DNA of 64,000 nt from Synchiropus splendidus (GCF_027744825.2 NC_071334.1:42323437-42387436), one strand, 5' to 3'. Positions 29,701 through 44,700 are shown, counted from the first letter of the stretch. A program made the numbers and translations. The notes: a model not told the origin generated them from the letters alone.

Positions 29701-32700
29701 AGAACATGGCTGCTTTTGTGAGTTTAGCATCTTCCAAAGGTGCAGCAGATTGCAATCACTCTACCACAAAGCTGTGTGTAAAAGAGAGCTGAGGCAAAAG
29801 GCAGAGCTTCTCCCAATGCTCACTTAAGGTCATGAGCTTTGGGTCATGATGGAACAAGCAAGATCTTGGATGAAATGAGGTTCCTTCAACAGGTGCCTGT
29901 CTCAGAAATAAGGTGAAAAGTTCTGTCACTCGCGAGAGACTCCGAATAGTTGAAAACCATTGAGAGGAGTCAGTTGAGGTGGTGCCGGCATCTCATGATG
30001 ATGCCCCCTGGACGCGTTGGTTTGGAGCTGTTTCAGTCACAGCCTGCTGGGAGGAGACCAAGGGGTCGATCCAGGACCAGGTGGAGCGATTATATCTCTT
30101 CACTGGTCTGGTAGTGTCTCGGGATCCCCCAGGCACAGCTAGCAGACGTTGCCCAGGAGAGGGGAATTTGGTGCTCCCTGTTGTAGCCGCTGCCCCCGTG
30201 ATCCAGCAATGGATAAGCGGGTGAGCATGGATGGATGGAGAATCCTTCCAAAAGGGATACCACACACAGAGCCCTGGCATGTGCAGGTGAAATATCAGTT
30301 TCTAATGTTGTTTCTAATCTTGTCCTTCCCAAGGAAAACCTGAGCATCTTCCACTCTTACTTTGCTTCTTGTTTTTTATTTCAACAATGATGCATATTAT
30401 AATATATGATAATTAGATCCAAGTTCACTCACTTAGGATCAGTAATACAATGTGATTTGAACATAGATGCCGATAGCAAATGACCTCTTAACCTTGTAGG
30501 TCAGAAAACATGGCTGACATGGGAAGACTACAGAACAACTGCTTTTCATGTATTAGTTTAAATGAACTTTCAGGATAAGTTGATCAAATATAATCTGAGG
30601 TTTATTTCAGTTGCAATAGGAAGTGTGTGTGTGGCGCTTTTTCTTTGAACAGAAGACTAGCTGGCCACTCAATCTGCACGCATTCCATGTAGCTGAAGAG
30701 AAAATTAGATTTAACTCGGGATTAAATGTGCATAATTAATAATAAATCCCGCCACTCTTGCGAAAAAAGTTTGGAGATTGCTTCAGCTTTAAGAGGGCTG
30801 AACTTCAGAGAGGGTGATTTATTTCACCTCAGAGTCCCAAACGCATTACAGTCACTCCAGTGAAACACAGTGCTTTTACATGCAACCTCTGCATGATTTC
30901 CCCATTGCAGGTATACAGCCAGTGACTCAATAACAGTAGAATAAAGGCCAACTATATCTTTACATGTAGAGTCCTGGTGAAGTTCTGAGGAGGTTCCTCC
31001 GGGTGTGGCCTTTCTTTCTCTCTCTGTCCTAAATAAAGACAAAGCCACAAGTTTTAGCAACGTATAATACTTCCAGTGTGGTTTCCCCTGAAATAACTGC
31101 AGCGTTTAAAGTGGAGCTTCTCCCGCGGGGAGAGGCCTCACCACATAATTAGCACTGGTGCACGGCCCTGAGCAGCAGCAGCATTGAAGCGCTCTCCTCG
31201 AGCGTGTAGCAGGTGTCGCCATGTATACTTAGCTTTGACTGACTTTCTCCTGCTAATCATCGGATTAACGTTGTTGGAAAGTGTGAAGAATTTTATTCGG
31301 CTATAACACAAACAAAATTTTCGTCAACAGCATGAATGAACAGTTGCTGCTTTCAGTTGCCTTCCCTCACAGGGTTATTTCCGTTTCCTTAGAAAGACAT
31401 GTTATACATCCTTCATGTAAATTAGCTTTATTTTTCTATACACCTGAGGTTTGTTGACTCATGGCTCCCAGCTGGTAGAAATGGGGTTGACAACGTTTCT
31501 TAATGTTTGTTTTTTGGATGCATTAGTGCAGCAAACAAACTAATTACTTTTTGAGAAAGATACAAATAGACTGGATTTGATGTTATCTGAGTGTATTTTT
31601 CGAGAGTGACAGATACGTAAGTCTATTCAGCTTCCTTTTATTGGGGGTCATAAAATGCTTTGTTTAGTAGTATATTTAATTTCAATTAATCGCAGTAAAG
31701 ATGAGTTAACTCACGATTACTGACAAATGACTCACATGACTCACACCCACATTTTTCAACTTTTCTCTTGTAGCTTAAAGGAACACCAGAGTGGCCAGTA
31801 ATGCTTTCCTCATGCAAACATTTGTTTCCTCCAACAACCCAACATGACAGATGCTGTCAGGAACATTCTTCAGAATAACCTCAGAGGCTCTGAAGAAGCT
31901 CAACAACATGCTAACCGCATAACATTGTAAACATTATTGGCCCCTCTGGTGTGTGTTGGTAACATCTTCCTTTAAGTTACATTTATAACAGATACAAAAT
32001 GTGGGATTCATTTGACATTAATCACAAGTTAACTTGACTCTAGTGTGATTGAGCGTTAATTCTATTGAATTCTATCCTAATATTAGCAATTACTTTGAGC
32101 AGAACATTATATTGTGAGACTGTTGTCAGCAGCTGTAAAAGAAAGAGGGAATAAGAAAAAGTGGCTATAAAGTTGGAAAACATAAATAAATTCACTTAAT
32201 TATCAAGATGAAATGGTAAAAAATATGGTTATTAAAGACATTATTATGTATTAGAAAAAATAAAATAAAGCTGTTATTGGTCAATATATGTCTTCTATTT
32301 AAATATGAAAACATGAATGATAATGGGCAAAGCATGTGATAATATTAATTAATTCTTGTTATATTAATTTTCCTTCAGTTTATTTTTGGAGAATAAAAAC
32401 ACAAAAAAGACAAATGAAAGGAAAAACAAGCTCTGTTCAGAATTAATCTGTAACTGAATCGTAAAAACACACTGAATAAAATTATTGCTTAGATGTCAGA
32501 AACATTACTATAGTTTTACTTTGAGCTCAAAAGAGCTGCATAGGTGCAGCCAAAGGGCCACATGTGGCCCAGGCTCCGCACTTGGCCCTGGTCTGTCAGA
32601 GAGGTTTGTCTTGTGGGTCTACTTCCCCAGAGTCTTGAACTTTTTCCCATGCCTTTTGGTTCAAATGTGTTTCAGTATCTGCCACTTCTTTACTGGAGAA

Positions 32701-35700
32701 TGAATCAGTCATCACCGTTTCAGAGGGCGTTTCTACCAAAGCAGCATGGAGATTCAGAGTAACAGCACACAAAGAGCATCGTGATTTATGTGTCAAGAGA
32801 TGAAAATGATTACAGACACGTTAATGACTCAACCGCAGTCTAGTCTGCTGAGATGAGAGCGGCTTGAACACTCGAGTGAGGAGGGACTTGTGGTATTTGT
32901 CTTCATCTGGGGCAACCTGCTATTTACTTTGGGCTGTTTTGATGTATTTGCATGTTTCCAAAATGACTGCAAGAAAATATAGTGATCTTGTCTTATGTCT
33001 CTTTATGAAACGCTTTGCCAGAAGCAAGGCACTTGAGTCACCTCTGACAGAGGGCACCCAGGGGGATCCAGGCAGGGATGAGGCCTCCTATGTTCACTTT
33101 AATGCACTTTTTTTTTGTTGTGTCACTGCCTGGACATTTGATTAGATGACGTGTGATTTGGTCTTTCAAGTGAACATGCAAACCAAAACGTTTTACTGCA
33201 GACTGGCTTTAACCCTGATGACAATCCCATGCTTCTGCTAATCCCACAAAACCTCTGAGGATGCAATAAACATGTTAAGTGCAACTGTTTTCCTCATAAA
33301 CATGATGATTGAAAACAAAGGAAATCCCATGTATTGTTTTCATTCAGTTTCTCTTAAGTAGTGTCTGAATAAATGACGTCAAATCTGGACAGAGAACTAG
33401 TAAAAACGGTGGGCCAGGAGACACAAGTGCAGTATCCCCCGGCAGTAACTCTTCAATTGACTGAAGGGTTACTGCAGATAATGATATGTGACTGATATAT
33501 ATTATTATGATTCTGATATGTTATCATTATTGGAATAGTTTCACTTGAACACTCAGGTAATATTTGTTATCAGGAAAACAATTAGTTTTTCCTTCAGCTT
33601 GTCTATTTACAATTACATTTCATTTACATTTAACATTAGAATTCCTCAAAGGTGATTGAAGTAAATATGATACGTCAGCTTTTTCCTGAGGAAATGAAAA
33701 ACACGCTTCACACACAGTCGGCAGGTCAGTTTCGTCTGGTATCTGAGCTTTGTCAATGATAGTTCCTGCTGGTGGAGAGAGAGAAATATACATGGATTTG
33801 CAACAAGGAGCACCCAAATAAATAAACAACCCATGCCGATTGGGAAAAGGATAAAAAATGAAATCGTGTATCATTTTGTTAGTTTATGTCAACATTGAAA
33901 TTGCAGAACAAATGATACACTACCTTAAATTAAACTACTTATTCGAGTGAGATTTGAAATTTATTTTTAAGGATAAAAGTCAATGAATTAGCCCTTAAAG
34001 TAATATTGTCATTTAAAAGTACTAATATTTAAACTTAAATTTATATTTATTTTATATTTATTTATATTTATTAAATTTATAGCTGCAGAATAATATGAGG
34101 AGAATTGTAAAGATATATTTAAATATTCTGTAAAACATAATCATGTGATTATATATTTTGACATTTACTTTTCTTCCATAATGAAGAACATGTATTTTTC
34201 ATGAGAATTATCTTCTTCATCCCAAAGATGATCCACCTCCTGCAGCTCATGCAGCTTGTAAACTGGTTAAGGGGATGTTGCTGTGAGAAGCTTATAATTA
34301 CAGACAACCAGCGATAAAAGTTGTAATTTCCAAATGTTTGTCTTCCTAAGATTCCTGCACAGAAAATGGAAGAATCTATGCCAACCAGGAGAAGTGGAAC
34401 CCAGAGCCGTGCCGGGTCTGTGCGTGCGATAAAGGAACAGCCATTTGTGAGACTGTGGTTTGTGACGACATGAGTGAGTGCCAGGGCAGTGTGACCCCCG
34501 AAGGCCAGTGCTGTCCTGTCTGTGTATTGACCGCACCAACAACTCCAGGTTGTCCTTGAACAGCTGTTAATTTTGGGAGCTGCATTTCCAGTTTATCTCA
34601 CGTCATGCAACATGTCTGTGCCAATAGATGTTGAGGGGAAGCACAAGGCAAGCTGCACCGTCGACGGGACGGTCCGTGTTCACGACGACGTCTGGAAACC
34701 AGAGCCTTGTCGCTTGTGTGTCTGTCATAACGGTGTCACTGTGTGTGACGAGGTTCAGTGTGAAATCGTGGCAAACTGTGAGAAGGTTGTTACACGCGAG
34801 GGCGAGTGCTGTCCTGTCTGCGAAACCTTTGCCAGCTTCAGACGACCCACAGGTCAGTCAAATAAACAGGCCTAAACATTAGTGATACAGTATTGAAGGG
34901 GTGAAGAGGCTTCATGAAACTGGTTTTCAGAGGCCACCAGACGGTGCTGTCTGCAGTAAAATGTTTGGACCTAAACAAGTAATTCAGTGAAACATCACAT
35001 CATTTCTAACCCAAGAGCGCCATCTGGTGGCCTCTGAAAATTAGGACACTGTTTCATCAACCCGCAATAGTGTTTCAGATACCTCATCTACTCATCACTA
35101 GTAAAGATCCAAAAGGGAATCTGAGAAACAACATACCGTCCATGAGTTAAATTTACCCTGTTTCTTTTCTTTCACTAGCATTCATGGGCTATAAGGTAAG
35201 TACTGATGTTGTATACTAATTCATTACTTATTTCTATAATAAATAATCTGTCTTTTTTAAATGGTCATTCTGTATATCTTATACCAAAATGCTTTCATTT
35301 TTAACTCACAGGGAGAAAAGGGAGAACCCGGCGACGTCCCACATGTAAGTGAGCATACCAAAAGTTTTCTTTTTCTCCTTTCAAAAAATGCTATTTAATC
35401 ACTTGTACCTTTGTGTCACTGTCAGATTGTTGGGATCCCAGGACCATCAGGACCCTTTGTAAGTTTTGCATGTTGGAGTTAAGCAGCTCATATCACGGTA
35501 CTAACTCACTGCGCGCTGTTCTTCTTGCTTTTGCTCATGCACTCAGAGGTAGATTTACAATTTGCACCTGCTCAGTGATCTGAATCTTTCAATAGCAGTT
35601 AGCTGCTATTGATATAGAAACAGGGAATTTACACGTGACACAGTGACAGATGTTCCGGTGAGGATGGATGAGAACATGGCAGCCATTATGAATCCTGCAC

Positions 35701-38700
35701 TGAATTATTCTCGAGCAGAATCTGCAGCAAAACATTGAGAAAGGTCACGTGATCATGCTTTCAACATTTAGTCAGTGGTTATGCATTAGGGTCTTGTTTG
35801 TTTGTGAACAGAACACAGTAGTGTGCCACGTCGTGCGAGAATGTCAGGTGGGAAATGATCCAGTTTCACCTCATTTGTACAGAGATAGAGGTGTAGGGTA
35901 TGATGACATTAAATCGTGAACAATTAGAAGGTGTTGATGATCTACCAACGTGAGGAGATCACATGGATTCGCTCACATTCTTTCCATACACTATAGATGT
36001 ATGCTGATGAAGATGATGAAGCTGAGTCAAAGAATGTCAAAGATTTGTCAGGAAATTCCCCAAACTAGAATTCTTTCATGCAAAAGAGATAAAGAGATAA
36101 AATCCAAACTGTTTATCCAAAATTAATCAATCCTGTTATATGTTTATTCACATTGCCCACCCCTTACTGGACACATTTTAAACAAAAACATGTTCTGCAA
36201 TTTGTTTCCATAAACAGCAAATGTTTCACAAATTAGACGGGATTTTCTGCAGGACTTTCCATCAAGCACAATGCGCGGGGTTCCTTTGGTGGTGAGCCTT
36301 GGGATTTTTTCAATGAACCAAGTGTGCCGTGGCAGAGTGTTGTTCATTCTGCAGTGAGCCAATGTAATAGTTTTATCATAGTGGTTATTTTATGAATTGC
36401 TTGTTATGGCAGCGAGGTGCCCAAATATTTTTGTGCGGAGTTCATAAAAACCTCTTGGTGAAGTTCAGGACAAGGATACTGGCCTCCATTTTCTCTATTA
36501 ATTGACTTGCCTTTGTTCTGATGAAGGGTCCTCCAGGAGCACAGGGCAGGACCGGACACAGAGGATTTAAAGGAAGACGGGTGAGTAAACAGCATACAAC
36601 AAAATCCTCTGTCTGAACTGCTGGTTTGAAATGTAAACACTACTGTTCCACTTCACTCTCTTAATCAGTGATCGAAATGCTTCTTTATTAACCCACCATC
36701 ATGCAGGGATTCCAAGGCCCCCCGGGCTTCGATGGTGAACCAGGTATTCCTGGAAATCCAGGCGAGCCGGGTCCTCCAGGTCACCCCACACCTCCTGGGG
36801 TAACTAGCGACATTAGTCCAGTTGAGCAGTAAAAATGATATATTAAAAGTAATAAATAAATATTCCCCCCTTCCGTGTTTTAGAGCCAGCTGATGTCGCA
36901 GATGGCTCTAGGTTTCAATGAGAAGTCTGCTGGTCTGGCTGGGATGGTGTCGCAGACGAGGGTAAGTCGACAATACAAGCGAAACACAAACACCTGATCA
37001 CGATCTCCAACGGCTGCAGGGTGAAATGGGACCAAGAGGACCACCCGGCCAGTCGGGACCACCAGTAAGCTAAACCTTTATCCTTTCCCTGTCTACAGGA
37101 ACATGAATGTCGATCCTTTATTCAGATCCACTTATTTATGATAGGACATGCTGTATTCAGTCTGTTGATTCTGTCCTTTTTGAGGGGCCGAGTGGAGGTC
37201 AGGGCATCCCTGGAGAGGCTGGAGACCCCGGTCCAATGGTAGGAAGACTTGACCTTGTATACAGTGGCGGAAAAATGTTTTTGGACACCCGTCAAATTTG
37301 ACACAGTCTAACATATTGTCATGACAAATTGTGGGAAAAACTTTTTTGTGTTTCAAAAGGTGCGGCTGCATTTTGCAGACACAAACCAGTACAAGTGACT
37401 TCTCTATTTGTTTAGGAATTACAAGCAAAACTAGCACACTGTGTTCGAATATGTCAGTTCTTAAAAGATTTGGTAACAAAGTCAGCAATTAGCAGAAAAT
37501 GTGTTCAAAGCTGGTCATAAAATTAACATGAAAAAAAACATCACATTAATGACATTGATATTATCAGTCCTGCCATTAGCTTGTTAGCATCAGAATGCAT
37601 GGGGCGGCCCAAAACCTTTTCCACCACTGTACGTGGGGTGATAAGGAGTACCCCACTTTTATTGAGTTGAGTTGTGTGCTACCTGATCCGCATAGGGAGA
37701 ACCAGGCCACCGAGGACCGGATGGACCAGTGGGGAAACCTGGACCGGATGTAAGCACCCCAAAAAATCAATATACATTTAAGTATTGAATACCTTATTGA
37801 GACATGTATTGACTGGTGATGGGTTCATGAGGTTTCATGAAACAGTGTCCTGATTTTCAGAGGCCACCAGATGGCGCAGCCTGCTGTAAAATGTTTGGAC
37901 TTGAACAACTCATTCAATGAAACCTCACATCATTTCTAAACCAAGGGCGCCATCTAGTGGCCACTGAAAATTGGGACACTGTTTCATCAACACTGCATGA
38001 CTGTTTCATCATACCTCACCTGCCCATCACTAGTATTTCCTATTCACTTACATTCAATGTTGACTGCAATAAATGTGTCTCATAGGGAGAACCAGGACCT
38101 GACGGTGCTGCTGGAGAACCAGGATATCCTGGATCTGTGGTAACCGATCAATCAAATGTTTTATATTACTATTATTTTAAAGACATTAGTAGTTTGTAGC
38201 TGTCATGTATTTCAGCTGGATGTGTATTTATTTAGTTTCTATTTGGCTATATACTCTAATAAGCTGCTCTGATCTCCACCAGGGTGCAAGAGGTTTCCCA
38301 GGTTTACCTGGTCACCCCGGACTTAAAGGACACAAGGTTGGTCACAAGAAACGCATTTCATTTGCTGTTGATGTACATCTTCAAAATATTTGCTGTTTCA
38401 TCTCCAGGGTATGGCAGGTCTTGCAGGGCCAAAAGGGGAACCTGGTGCAGTTGGTTCCAAGGTAGGAAAACATGATGGTGACTGTAATAATTATTGGTCC
38501 ACAAATGTGGATCACCTCGACAACTAAACAGCATTTTGCCTCCTTTAACCTCCTTTGCTCTAGGCTTTCTTAGTCTCTTTTACTTAAAGGAAAACTTAAG
38601 AACAACTTTCATCATGTGGTCGACTTTCGACTGTCCGATCGGCCTTGTTACTGAGCTGTAACTCTGTTCAGTAGTGATAGGCAATGAGACGTCATGAAGC

Positions 38701-41700
38701 CGTATTACAGGGTTGATGACACAGTGCCCTGATTTTCAGAGGGCACTATATGGCCAACTGGTGGCCTCTGAAAATCAGGGCACTGTGTCACGGAACGACC
38801 CATCGGTTCATACACAAGTAGTTGGTAGAGGTTTTTACTGAGAGCAAGGAAAACAAGTTCCTTTATCCATTGCAGAAGTACGAGAAGCAATATAAGATGT
38901 TAGCCTCAAGTGAGCCGAGCAAACACATTTGACCAAGTGGGCAAGTGTGCAAGAAGTTTTTCTGGATAAAACAAACATTACTTTGATTTCATTTGAAGCC
39001 ACTTGTATATTATGGGATTCATTTCAGTTAACAACATTTTTCAGTGCACCAAGTCACCTTCATATTCTTTATCGCGCAGACATGGGCAGAATGTGTCCTG
39101 GTTTGCCACATAGAGCCTTTTGCCTGTGTATATGCAGCCCTCATGAGGTCAAAGCTGCCCAAGGAATTGTACTATTTTCATCATTGATGACTAATTCTAA
39201 ATGTGACTTGAGATCTTACTCAGACTTGAGGTCTTTATTGTCTCCCCTTGTTTTTATTTATTTTCTTGTGGTGAAATGATTTTACAGTATGTCAAAATAA
39301 AATATAATTACCTTCTAAATTATTGTGTATGTGTTTTACCAATAGTTCTGATACCAAGTTCTCTCACTATTTGTTATTTGTACTGAGGATCATTAATCTC
39401 TATTTAAAAAAAAAAAAAAAACATAATCAAATAGTGTATTTTAAGTATATGTCATGCCATCATGACACTTATCCTTATTTTAGAATATGGACCCCCACAT
39501 TTGTCACAGTACATAACGTGGCCAGACCCCTAATCTAAAGGGTTATAGCATAGTCCTGTTTTTTTAATTTTTATAATAAATAGATAGATAAATAGAAATA
39601 ATAGAAATCATTAGGTAGAATATTGTGAAAAAAGTAAATAACAGTGAAAAAAATTCAGTGAAAAAGAAATTAAATATATGGATTCATATGTGATTTGTCG
39701 ATGCAATGAAATGCTTGAGATGAAGAGAACCATTGACTCATGGAGAACACAAAGCACTAGTAACATGCAATGCTAGTGCAGGGTAGATACAAAGGTGCTA
39801 CAAAGAAACAAATACAAGAAAAAAAAGGTTTTGTACAGTAAGTATTGCTCAGGTAGGTGAGGTATTGCACAGCAGTCAGATAAGAATTGCACTGTAAGTG
39901 AGGTAGATTACAGATATAAGTAAACCTATCATGTATCACCAAGAGTGGTTTATTGCAGGTTTAGGGTTCAGAAGTCTGATTTGCTTGGTGGTAGTAGCTG
40001 TTTTTGAGTCTCTTGGTCTGTGCAGGCAGACTTCTGTATCGTCTGCCAGAGGGCAGCAGATGGAAAAGTGTATTGTCCATGGTGATGCTGCGTGCTCTGC
40101 GCAGACCCCTGCTGTGATATATGTCCTGTATGTCCTAATTTATTTCAAATATAATTTGAAATAAATTAAAGTTTACAATTTTCATTGTAAATCAATAAAT
40201 ATGTGAAGATTATCTCCTGAAGTAATCCATATAGGTACAAAAGAGTGATTTTAAGATTTTAAGCATGAAAATATGATTAAGAACATTCTTACAAAATAAC
40301 TTTTTCTCACTCATTTTCAATACATTTTCATGGAAAGGTCAATTAAAAAAATACTCATCATGCTAATATGATGTCATTCATTCATGTTGGGAGAATAATG
40401 GAGAAAGTTAAAACAAAAGTAAGACCTTCACAAATTATATTTAAAATGGAAATAGTCATGACTGATAAGAAATATCACAGTGACTTTTGTGGGCCGCATA
40501 TATCCAGGCTAAGGGCCATACTTGGCCAGAGCTGGTCTAGTGGGAATCACTGTTCATCATAAATTGCCACCCTTTGCTTAAAAAGGCCAAAGTCTTCTGA
40601 AGATTTAGAAATGAATATGCAGCATATTCAGCTGTTCTGATCTAAATATCAGAACAGTTTGTCAGTTAAACTGAAGCATACTTTCAAAATGAAATATTTT
40701 GTCTCTTCTGAATAAGGACGAACATGTCTACCACTTATTTATTATTAATTTATGGTGTGACTCCGTTATATCTAAACATGATACATCATTTTGACTAATT
40801 GCCTTTACCTCCAGGGTTCATCAGGTACATCAGGTTCCATGGGGGCCCCGGGTCCACAGGTAAACTAACCAAATTAAGTGTTTATCAGGCATAATAATGA
40901 ACAAGTGAAAGTGCTGATCCTGGCTCGTCTGCTTGCAGGGACCAGCAGGTCAACAGGGAGAGAGAGGCAGAATGGGGCAAACTGGTCCTGTGGTGAGTAT
41001 TAAAATTTGACCGAGCGCTATCATTATTTTAAAAAAAAATGTTTTTATTGAAGGGTAAACGCGGTGCATCTGGTCATGCGGGTAAACCAGGACCTCAGGT
41101 AAGTGCTTGTGCGCATGATCTAAACTGATTCAAGATTTAAGAAAGAACGCCAAGATAAAAATACAATTTCAATGGCAGGGCCCGATGGGAATCCCTGGTA
41201 TACCGGGTTTCCCTGGGAGTCCAGGAATGAAGGTGGGATTTTATCCTTTTCATCAGATGAAAGGAAAACTAATTGAATAAAAGTTAAGATTTCATTTAGA
41301 ATAATAACACAACATCTAAACGAGAAATATCATCATTCTGAAATTGCCATTTTTTTAATGTATTGTCCATGTCTATGTCAGGGTGAGGCCGGCCCCACTG
41401 GTACGAGAGGTGGTCCAGGCCAACAGGGACCAAGAGGAGATGTGGGTCATGTGGGGCCACCTGGTCCCACCGGCAAACAGGCGAGCATCCTTGTTTTAAC
41501 TTGTTTTTAACGATGAAGAGAGATGATTTTCATTGACAGTAAATATTTACAGGGAGCAGCGGGCTCTGATGGTGCCCCAGGTTCTCGTGGTCAAACAGTA
41601 GGTGTTCCTAAATATTGCTCATCTAAGCTAGTTCGGCGTTAGATTAAACATAAAGCACTTTTTTATCAACAGGGTCTGGCTGGTATTCAGGGCCCATCAG

Positions 41701-44700
41701 GTCTTCTTGGCCCTGCTGGTCCTCCAGGCCCTCAGGGAGTCACAGGAGCACCTGGTGCCAAAGGACAAGTGGTATGTTTTTTTTTTTTTGCACACACAGT
41801 TTATGATGCACGTGTCATGCCAACCTCTGCACAGGGTGATGGCGGAATTCCTGGATTCAAAGGAGAACCTGGTCTTAAAGGAGAAAGAGTGAGTGCTCTT
41901 TCAATGTATTTATCAATATGGTACTGTACAATATTACAAAGTGCTATTGTTTTATATGAATCACCCCTTTACAACATTCAAATTGGTATTTAAAATGATA
42001 TACGCAGGGTGACCATGGGGCGCCAGGTCAGATTGGACCAATGGGAGACGATGGTAAACGTGGACCTCGTGGAGATGCTGGTTCTCAAGGTCAACCAGGA
42101 CCACCTGGAGAGACAGTGAGCAGATCATTTTGCCGTCAAGCAGTTGGGATGATTCAGCCGTAACACCCTCCTCTATGCTGGTGACATACTGGGAGACATC
42201 CATGTTTGAGCCCTTTTGGTTGGAATAGGCTACATAACAGGAACGAGTGGCATGAATGAATGAATTTGACTGCATCATGAATGAATAAGCAAGGTTCCGA
42301 GACAGCAAATTCCATGTTTGACTCTTTACCATACTGCTCACAGGCAAAAATGGGTTCTCTTATTCCTCCGCAAAACAAGAAAGTGAATCACATATGGTCC
42401 TTTCTTTTTCAGGGTGCCCCTGGAAACAGAGGCTTTCCTGGTTCTGATGGGTTGCCAGGTCAAAAAGTGAGTATTTGGACCTAGTTAATGTTACAGTTGT
42501 CCTGCCTATAAAGTTAGCAGTGTATTACTTGTTTGTCTTTGTAATTTGAAATGTTCTGTGTGTGACTAAATTAGGGTGCACAAGGTGAAAGAGGATTGCA
42601 AGGCTCACCAGGACCAAAAGGTTTCGCCGGAGATGTAGGACGTGGTGGTGAGGCTGGACTCACTGGAGCTCGGGTGAGACCATGATTTTTTCGCCTGAAC
42701 TGGTCACATATTTGGTGTTCTCTCAAAGGTTTTAATCATGAAGATGGTTCTCCTCTTGCATAGGGTTTGGCAGGGCCTTTGGGTGCTCAGGGAGCAGAAG
42801 GAAAACAAGGCCCAATGGTATCCACCACACTTCTTCACAATGACAAACCAACTATGGTAATTATCCTTTGATATGATCTTCTTGTGGATAGGGTCCATCA
42901 GGAGACGATGGGAAACCAGGACCAGCAGGCTCCACAGGGGGCCGAGGGGGAGCTGGAACTATGGGCCTACCTGGACCCAAAGGCTTGGCAGTCAGTAACC
43001 ATGATGTCACACTTCAGCCACAGAGGTCAAAATACATACATAACAGATCACCTTTCAATATATGTAGGGGGAAGCAGGTAAAATTGGAGAATCAGGCACG
43101 TCTGGAGCACCAGGTCAAAGGGTATGTGGTTTTTACTCACAGACCAAAAGATAAAAAGTACAAATCAAGATTGTTAAACCTTTTTTTCAACAGGGAGTGA
43201 ATGGAAAAGACGGAGAGGAGGGCGCTGCAGGACCGCCAGGTCCAGCTGTAAGCGTTACTGTCAATACTAACTGAGCCTTGCATTAAAGCATGACCATCCC
43301 CTTGTTGTTACTAGGGTCCTGCTGGGAAGAGGGGCGAGCAAGGACCACAGGGTGTGAATGGCTTCCAGGTTTGTGCAAACAGGTGTCATACGCTCTCATA
43401 ATGTACTCTTTGTAACCTTCATGTTGATTGTGCATTTTAGGGCTTACCTGGAACTCCTGGTCCTCCAGGCGAGTCAGGAAAACCTGGTAATGAGGTGAGC
43501 TTGTTACTACACTCTATTATCCACCGTTAAGAAAGTAAGCAAAATGGATGTTCTGTGCCATGGAAGTGCTGCAGAAACCAAGCGATACACGCGCGGTTTA
43601 ACTCTTCTATGACGTCTAAACCCATCCGCTTATATCTGGTCTTTAAAAGAGAAGGTTGCAAGACAAGAAATAGAGACACTGAATACTGAATTCTCTGAAC
43701 AAAAAAGTACTGACAGTGTTACTTGATTAGACATTAAAAAAATCTCTGTTCTCAATTGCGAAATGCTGGTTTTCAGGGTCTCGCTGGAGAGGCAGGAGAT
43801 GTTGGTGCGACAGGTCCTAGGGTATGTTCCGGCTCACCACTGAAGCCAACAAAGTTTTGTACTGAGTGGGTGATGGTTGGTTCCTATAGGGAGAGCGAGG
43901 TCCTCCAGGTGAGAGAGGTGAAGTTGGACCAAACGGGTTGCAAGGACCGAAAGGTAGTCCAGGTGGACCAGGACCAGATGGACTAAAGGTATTACCATCA
44001 AACCAACCCAATATTTCAATGACCTTAATTCCATTTGTGCACTTAAGGGAGCCACGGGGCCAAAGGGTGCTACTGGAGAGTCGGGTTCCCCAGGTCTCAT
44101 GGGGATGCCAGGAGAAAGAGGAATCCAAGGCGTTGCAGGTCCAAAAGGAGATGCTGTGAGTTCACTAAACTCCACAGTTTCTGTCTCATGGTGTTTCACT
44201 GAGATCCTGATCCTGTCATTACAGGGTTCTGTTGGAGAAGCAGGAATGGAGGGTAAAGCCGGAGCTGATGGTGCACGGGTCGGTCCACGCAGCTTTGTTT
44301 GAGAGACAATTGAAAAATAGCTGAAAGGGCTAATAAATATTTCCATTTTACTAAAGGGTATTGCTGGTGCTGTTGGCCCTCCTGGTCCTGTTGGACCCAA
44401 CGGTGAGAAGGTGGGTGAAACAATGTACATTACTGCACCTACTGAGCTTACCTGCTGAAATACTTTGCGGTTGCCTCTTTTATATGAATCAGCCGTTATT
44501 TTACACTACACCCAAAGGTTTAAAAAGTGACCTCAAAGTTCTCTGCCACAGGGTGAATCTGGACCACCAGGACCTACTGGACGCCGGGGAACAAGAGGAG
44601 TGCCTGTGAGCAACTGGACTGGAATAAACACGTCTCCACTTCAATGTGCCCATGCCAATTCAAGGATGTTTGTTTGACAGGGATCCACTGGAGAACCTGG

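Larger units (their letters stand above)
26774..34350 (+). other. col5a2: Collagen intron 1 (7.6 kb)
   Basis: No exon was recognised inside. It contains a palindromic repeat copy (29086-29292), a near-perfect hairpin (29338-29387), a LINE 3' fragment (29890-30245) and a copy of repeat family R2 (31785-32065). First introns of fibrillar collagen genes often hold enhancers, but nothing in the bases alone identifies one here. Confidence 0.6.

Noticed and set aside
43834..44430. 198-codon minus-strand open frame
   Set aside because: It is the antisense shadow of Gly-X-Y exons 34-37, whose Gly and Pro codons lack stop complements.
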